Part shown: in pieces, positions 29,067 to 31,313 of the stretch | Position numbering within the stretch: position 1 is the first letter of the stretch | How the letters are laid out: each line of letters starts with the position of its first letter | NCBI GenBank assembly: GCA_049999725.1 | Contig: JBNGIS010004061.1 | Location: 1-31,313 of the forward strand | Source of the DNA: Haplomitrium mnioides | Taxonomy: Eukaryota > Marchantiophyta > Haplomitriopsida > Calobryales | DNA length: 31,313 nt | Reading direction: 5' to 3' | The notes under the pieces: generated by a model | The model's database searches: none | What the model saw: only the letters and a program-made list of their open reading frames with translations | Told to the model about the DNA's origin: nothing | Translations under genes and position numbers: made by a program

Positions 29067-29484
29067 TGTAATAGTACAAACATGATGTTGTGCTATTTAT
29101 AAGAAAATAGAGAGGAGTAAAGGAAGTGGTTGGGGTGACTTTTAAGGTTGAAATCATTTTAGAGTTACTTGCTTTTGAAGTTACTTTAAGTAAAGTGGTA
29201 TATAGTCACTTTTAGGGTTGAATTTGGAAGTTACTTGTAAGTAATCATTTTTAGGGTTGAAATTGGAAGTGACTTGTAAGTGAAGAAAGGGGGATGACAC
29301 CTTCTTTTCTAGATAAATAAAAGGGTTTCATAGCTCCACTCCTCACTTTGGACTTCCTTTTGAATCACTTGAGCTCATTGGTTGTTTGGCTTTTGCTTAT
29401 CTTATTGGCATTTGGTTGAAGAATTCTATTAGAGTTCACTATGAGTTCTTACTCATTTGGATTTGGTTTTTGAGTTCTTTTACA
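29067..29484. mobile_element. Solo LTR in exon 2 of ORF1 copy C
   Basis: A 418-bp block absent from copies A and B at the same place (A: near 2090; B: near 17950). It begins TGTAATAG, ends TTTTACA, and is flanked by CCAGA (29062-29066) and CTAGA (29485-29489), a 5-bp target duplication with one change. It has a TATA-like TATTTATAAG at 29094-29103, AATAAAAGG near 29316, and an internal duplication of about 50 bp (around 29200-29290). There is no internal coding region, so it is a solo LTR left by recombination. It is not the same family as the 259-bp copia LTR. Confidence 0.8.
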
Positions 29485-30639
29485 CTAGAGCTCTCCTCTT
29501 CTGAACGCTAGTTGGAACCAAATGTCTTGAGAAGTGATGGTCTTCTTAAGAGTGGACTTTGGCTTTATCTCTAAAGTCTCCAACACCAATTTTGTTGTAA
29601 AATTTTTGGACTCTTCATGTACCTTTGATGCAAATACTCGATCTTTTAAATAGATGTCATTTCCAACATATACCGTTGGTGGTAATTGTCATCAATTGCA
29701 AAGATGCGGGCTTCTGTTGGTGTCAGCCCCACATAGACATAGCAATTATAGAGTGACAACATAGGATTTTGTGCTCCATATTTGGTGATTAAAAGCTCCC
29801 TTGCAGCACCACTGAGATTTCCTCTTGCAATATTGTATTTGTTACGGTTCCTTAGGTCAAACTCTGACTTGTTTTTTAACGCCCATTTTGGATCCATCAA
29901 AACGATGAAAAAACTGTCCACATACCGGTTTGTGAGCATTATCTATGCTAGAAGCTCTACAAAATCTTCATTTAGCCTCCTAATGTGGAATGGACCCCAG
30001 TTATCCATTCCAAGTTTCAAAAGGTTCAAATTCTTCAACCGAATTGTTATAGTTCCTTACGAACTCTGCATTGTTGGATGGTTGACTCCCACATCTTGCT
30101 CTTGTCTTATTGAGATACTATTTGAGGATCCACCTACTCTCATTCCTAGAAGGTCTACAACCCCTTGTATGCTTGGATCCTATGCAAGCACTGGCTGTGA
30201 CTCTACTTCCTTATCTAAGCTAAGGGGCACAAAAGATGAATTGGTTGGAGATGGGGTGGGTATTGGCTCGTACTCGAGAGGTGGTGGGAGCACAAGCTTT
30301 TTCTTGGGTAGTGTCTGCTTCTTCTTTTTTGGAGCCTTGATTGGCTTTGCCTCCTTTCTTTTTTTTTGTAGCAGACAGTCCACTTATTGCTACCAAATTC
30401 ATCGAAGCTGCACTTGGATGCGGATATGCATGCTTGACTTGACTTTCAAAAGTTTGATAAAAATGAGAAACTTTATAAAGTTATTTTCTACCTACTTCGC
30501 GTCTGGGTAAGCGTTGACCAAGTCCAACAAATATTGAGAGAATATGAAAAAAATAAAATAAAATGTTAATGACTTAACATAAAAAAATTTCAAAAGTTTA
30601 ATAAGGGACTAAGAGTGTTTCAACCTTTGGTCTAAGCCC

Positions 30640-30842
30640 AAAGATGCATTGTAGTCCATGCTTCCACGGATCAGAGAGTCCATGCTTAGTAGTCCAATTG
30701 CCTAGAGAAGCACAAGGATCATAGGGTCTAGGCTTTGATGTACTTAGGAAAACAAGCGTACTTGGACTCGGAAGTCCATGCACGTATGGACTCAATAGCT
30801 CCTGTGCACATGGACTTTCGTGTCCTCATACGCAATAACTTC
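30640..30842. repeat. 24-bp palindromic minisatellite, ORF1 copy C intron 1
   Basis: About eight degenerate units, for example GGACTCGGAAGTCCATGCACGTAT and its neighbours near 30765-30790, between the exon 1 donor at 30892 and exon 2. Confidence 0.8.
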
Positions 30843-30892
30843 TAAGCAACTACAAAATTAAAACAAATGAAAAAAAATCTTTCTGATCTCAC

Positions 30893-31246
30893 CTTGCTAT
30901 TGTCAAAGTTGGACTACAGATCCTTGGTAAAGACATATCGTGGCTTCATCTTGTTGAAGTATAATTTCTTTCATGAGGCCTTGAAGAGGGTAATAGTCAA
31001 CTTTGACTCCACAAGCAGCCCCATATGGGCTCTATGCCTCTCTCAAATCATTGTAATTTGGACCAAAAAACCCATGTTGAATTTTTCACCTTCACTGTGA
31101 AAAAGGTAAATGTCTGAGTCTTTTATCGCTCTACAACAAACTAGCCTTTCATAGTCTAGTTTTTGTGGCTTCAGAACCTTCAAAACATCCAAATACCTAT
31201 GAGGCTTTGGTTGAGGTGGTTTGGGAGCATCGGTATGTGATGACAT
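30893..31246 (-). pseudogene. ORF1 copy C, exon 1
   Basis: ATG 31244-31246 opens MSSHTDAPKPPQPKPHRY and continues through QKLDYERLVCCRAIKDSD and FHSEGEKFNMGFLVQITMI to a TGA at 31043. Past that the frame continues RHRAHMGLLVESKLTITLFK, with later stops, and ends at a GTGAGA donor. It is the best evidence for the N-terminus of ORF1. Confidence 0.65.
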
Positions 31247-31313
31247 TTTCTCCAAAGCAAAAACTAGTAAAATTTGAGGGCAAAAATTTTACAAAAATGG
31301 TTCACAAGAGAGA
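31247..31313. other. 5' flank of ORF1 copy C (window edge)
   Basis: Upstream sequence like 9063-9130 and 19709-19775. Any ORF2 of this copy lies outside the window. Confidence 0.5.

Larger units (their letters stand above)
28730..30510 (-). pseudogene. ORF1 copy C, exon 2 (split by solo LTR)
   Basis: The 5' part contains AYPDAKQ-like residues (30510-30490), the lysine-rich block and a Pro-rich linker (TPSPTNSSFVPL). A 97-codon frame (29939-29646) has NKYNIARGNLSGAARELL, NCYVYVGLTPTEARIFAIDD and NYHQRY. The solo LTR with its duplication occupies 29062-29489. The 3' part (28980-28730) encodes LWEEARMEYPIHTNESK. Several stops occur. Confidence 0.6.
27790..31246 (-). pseudogene. ORF1 copy C, truncated in exon 3
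   Basis: The third copy: exon 1 30893-31246, exon 2 28730 to about 30510 (interrupted by a solo LTR), and exon 3 from 28094 to a break at about 27790. Exon 4 is missing. The intron 2 donor has mutated to GAAAGT, while the intron 1 donor is GTGAGA. It contains the lysine-rich segment KKRKEAKPIKAPKKKKQTLP (30362-30303). ORF2 of this unit would lie beyond the right edge. It is inactive because of the truncation, stops and solo LTR. Confidence 0.65.

Noticed and set aside
31043-31255. A start codon before ATG 31246 for ORF1 (TTG at 31255)
   Set aside because: Copies B and C align from the ATG of MASH/MSSH. The upstream codons are simply open.

Overview
The window looks like plant nuclear DNA, from a heterochromatic, transposon-dense region. 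It is mostly AT-rich. It contains a Ty1/copia element with a tRNA-iMet-type primer site, a fragment of the chromatin gene SPT16 that reads like the plant protein, and genes with plant-style GTAAGT/AG introns. A large-genome, non-flowering seed plant such as a conifer is my guess, but nothing seen proves it. No intact host gene, tRNA, rRNA or CRISPR array is visible.

The organising feature is a repeated two-gene unit seen in three damaged copies. Each unit has a minus-strand gene ('ORF1', not recognised, four exons, about 950-1000 codons if spliced). Diverging from it across about 0.6 kb is a plus-strand gene ('ORF2') that resembles the eukaryotic DUF7869-type proteins, with an RNase H/DDE-like core. 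Copy B is the most complete: ORF1 at 15702-19708 and ORF2 at about 20717-24430. Copy A has ORF1 at 182-9062 and the first part of ORF2 at 9338-14794. The rest of copy A's ORF2 probably lies at 25976-27570, because copy A stops at the ORF2 position where that fragment begins. Copy B and its flanks would then be an 11.2 kb nested insertion. Copy C has ORF1 at about 27790-31246, joined abruptly to the ORF2 tail, and runs to the window edge. The unit is probably an undescribed DNA transposon family; this is inference.

Both long introns of ORF1, and the noncoding parts of ORF2, are filled with short tandem repeats. The ORF1 introns carry a 24-bp unit made of two palindromes (GGACTCTAGAGTCC, then ATGCnnGCAT). 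ORF2 carries related 30-bp and longer units. They explain many spurious open frames.

Secondary insertions: (1) a 4,923-bp copia retrotransposon (2515-7437) in exon 2 of copy A ORF1, with 259-bp LTRs, target duplication, primer site and polypurine tract, whose polyprotein is broken by many stops and about four frameshifts. Copy B holds the empty site. (2) A 3.2-kb GC-richer segment (9900-13106) in copy A ORF2 that replaced about 600 bp and carries a broken SPT16 fragment. (3) A 418-bp solo LTR (29067-29484) in exon 2 of copy C ORF1, with a 5-bp target duplication.

Positions of splice sites, frameshifts and homology boundaries were read by eye from comparison of the copies and may be off by a few bases.
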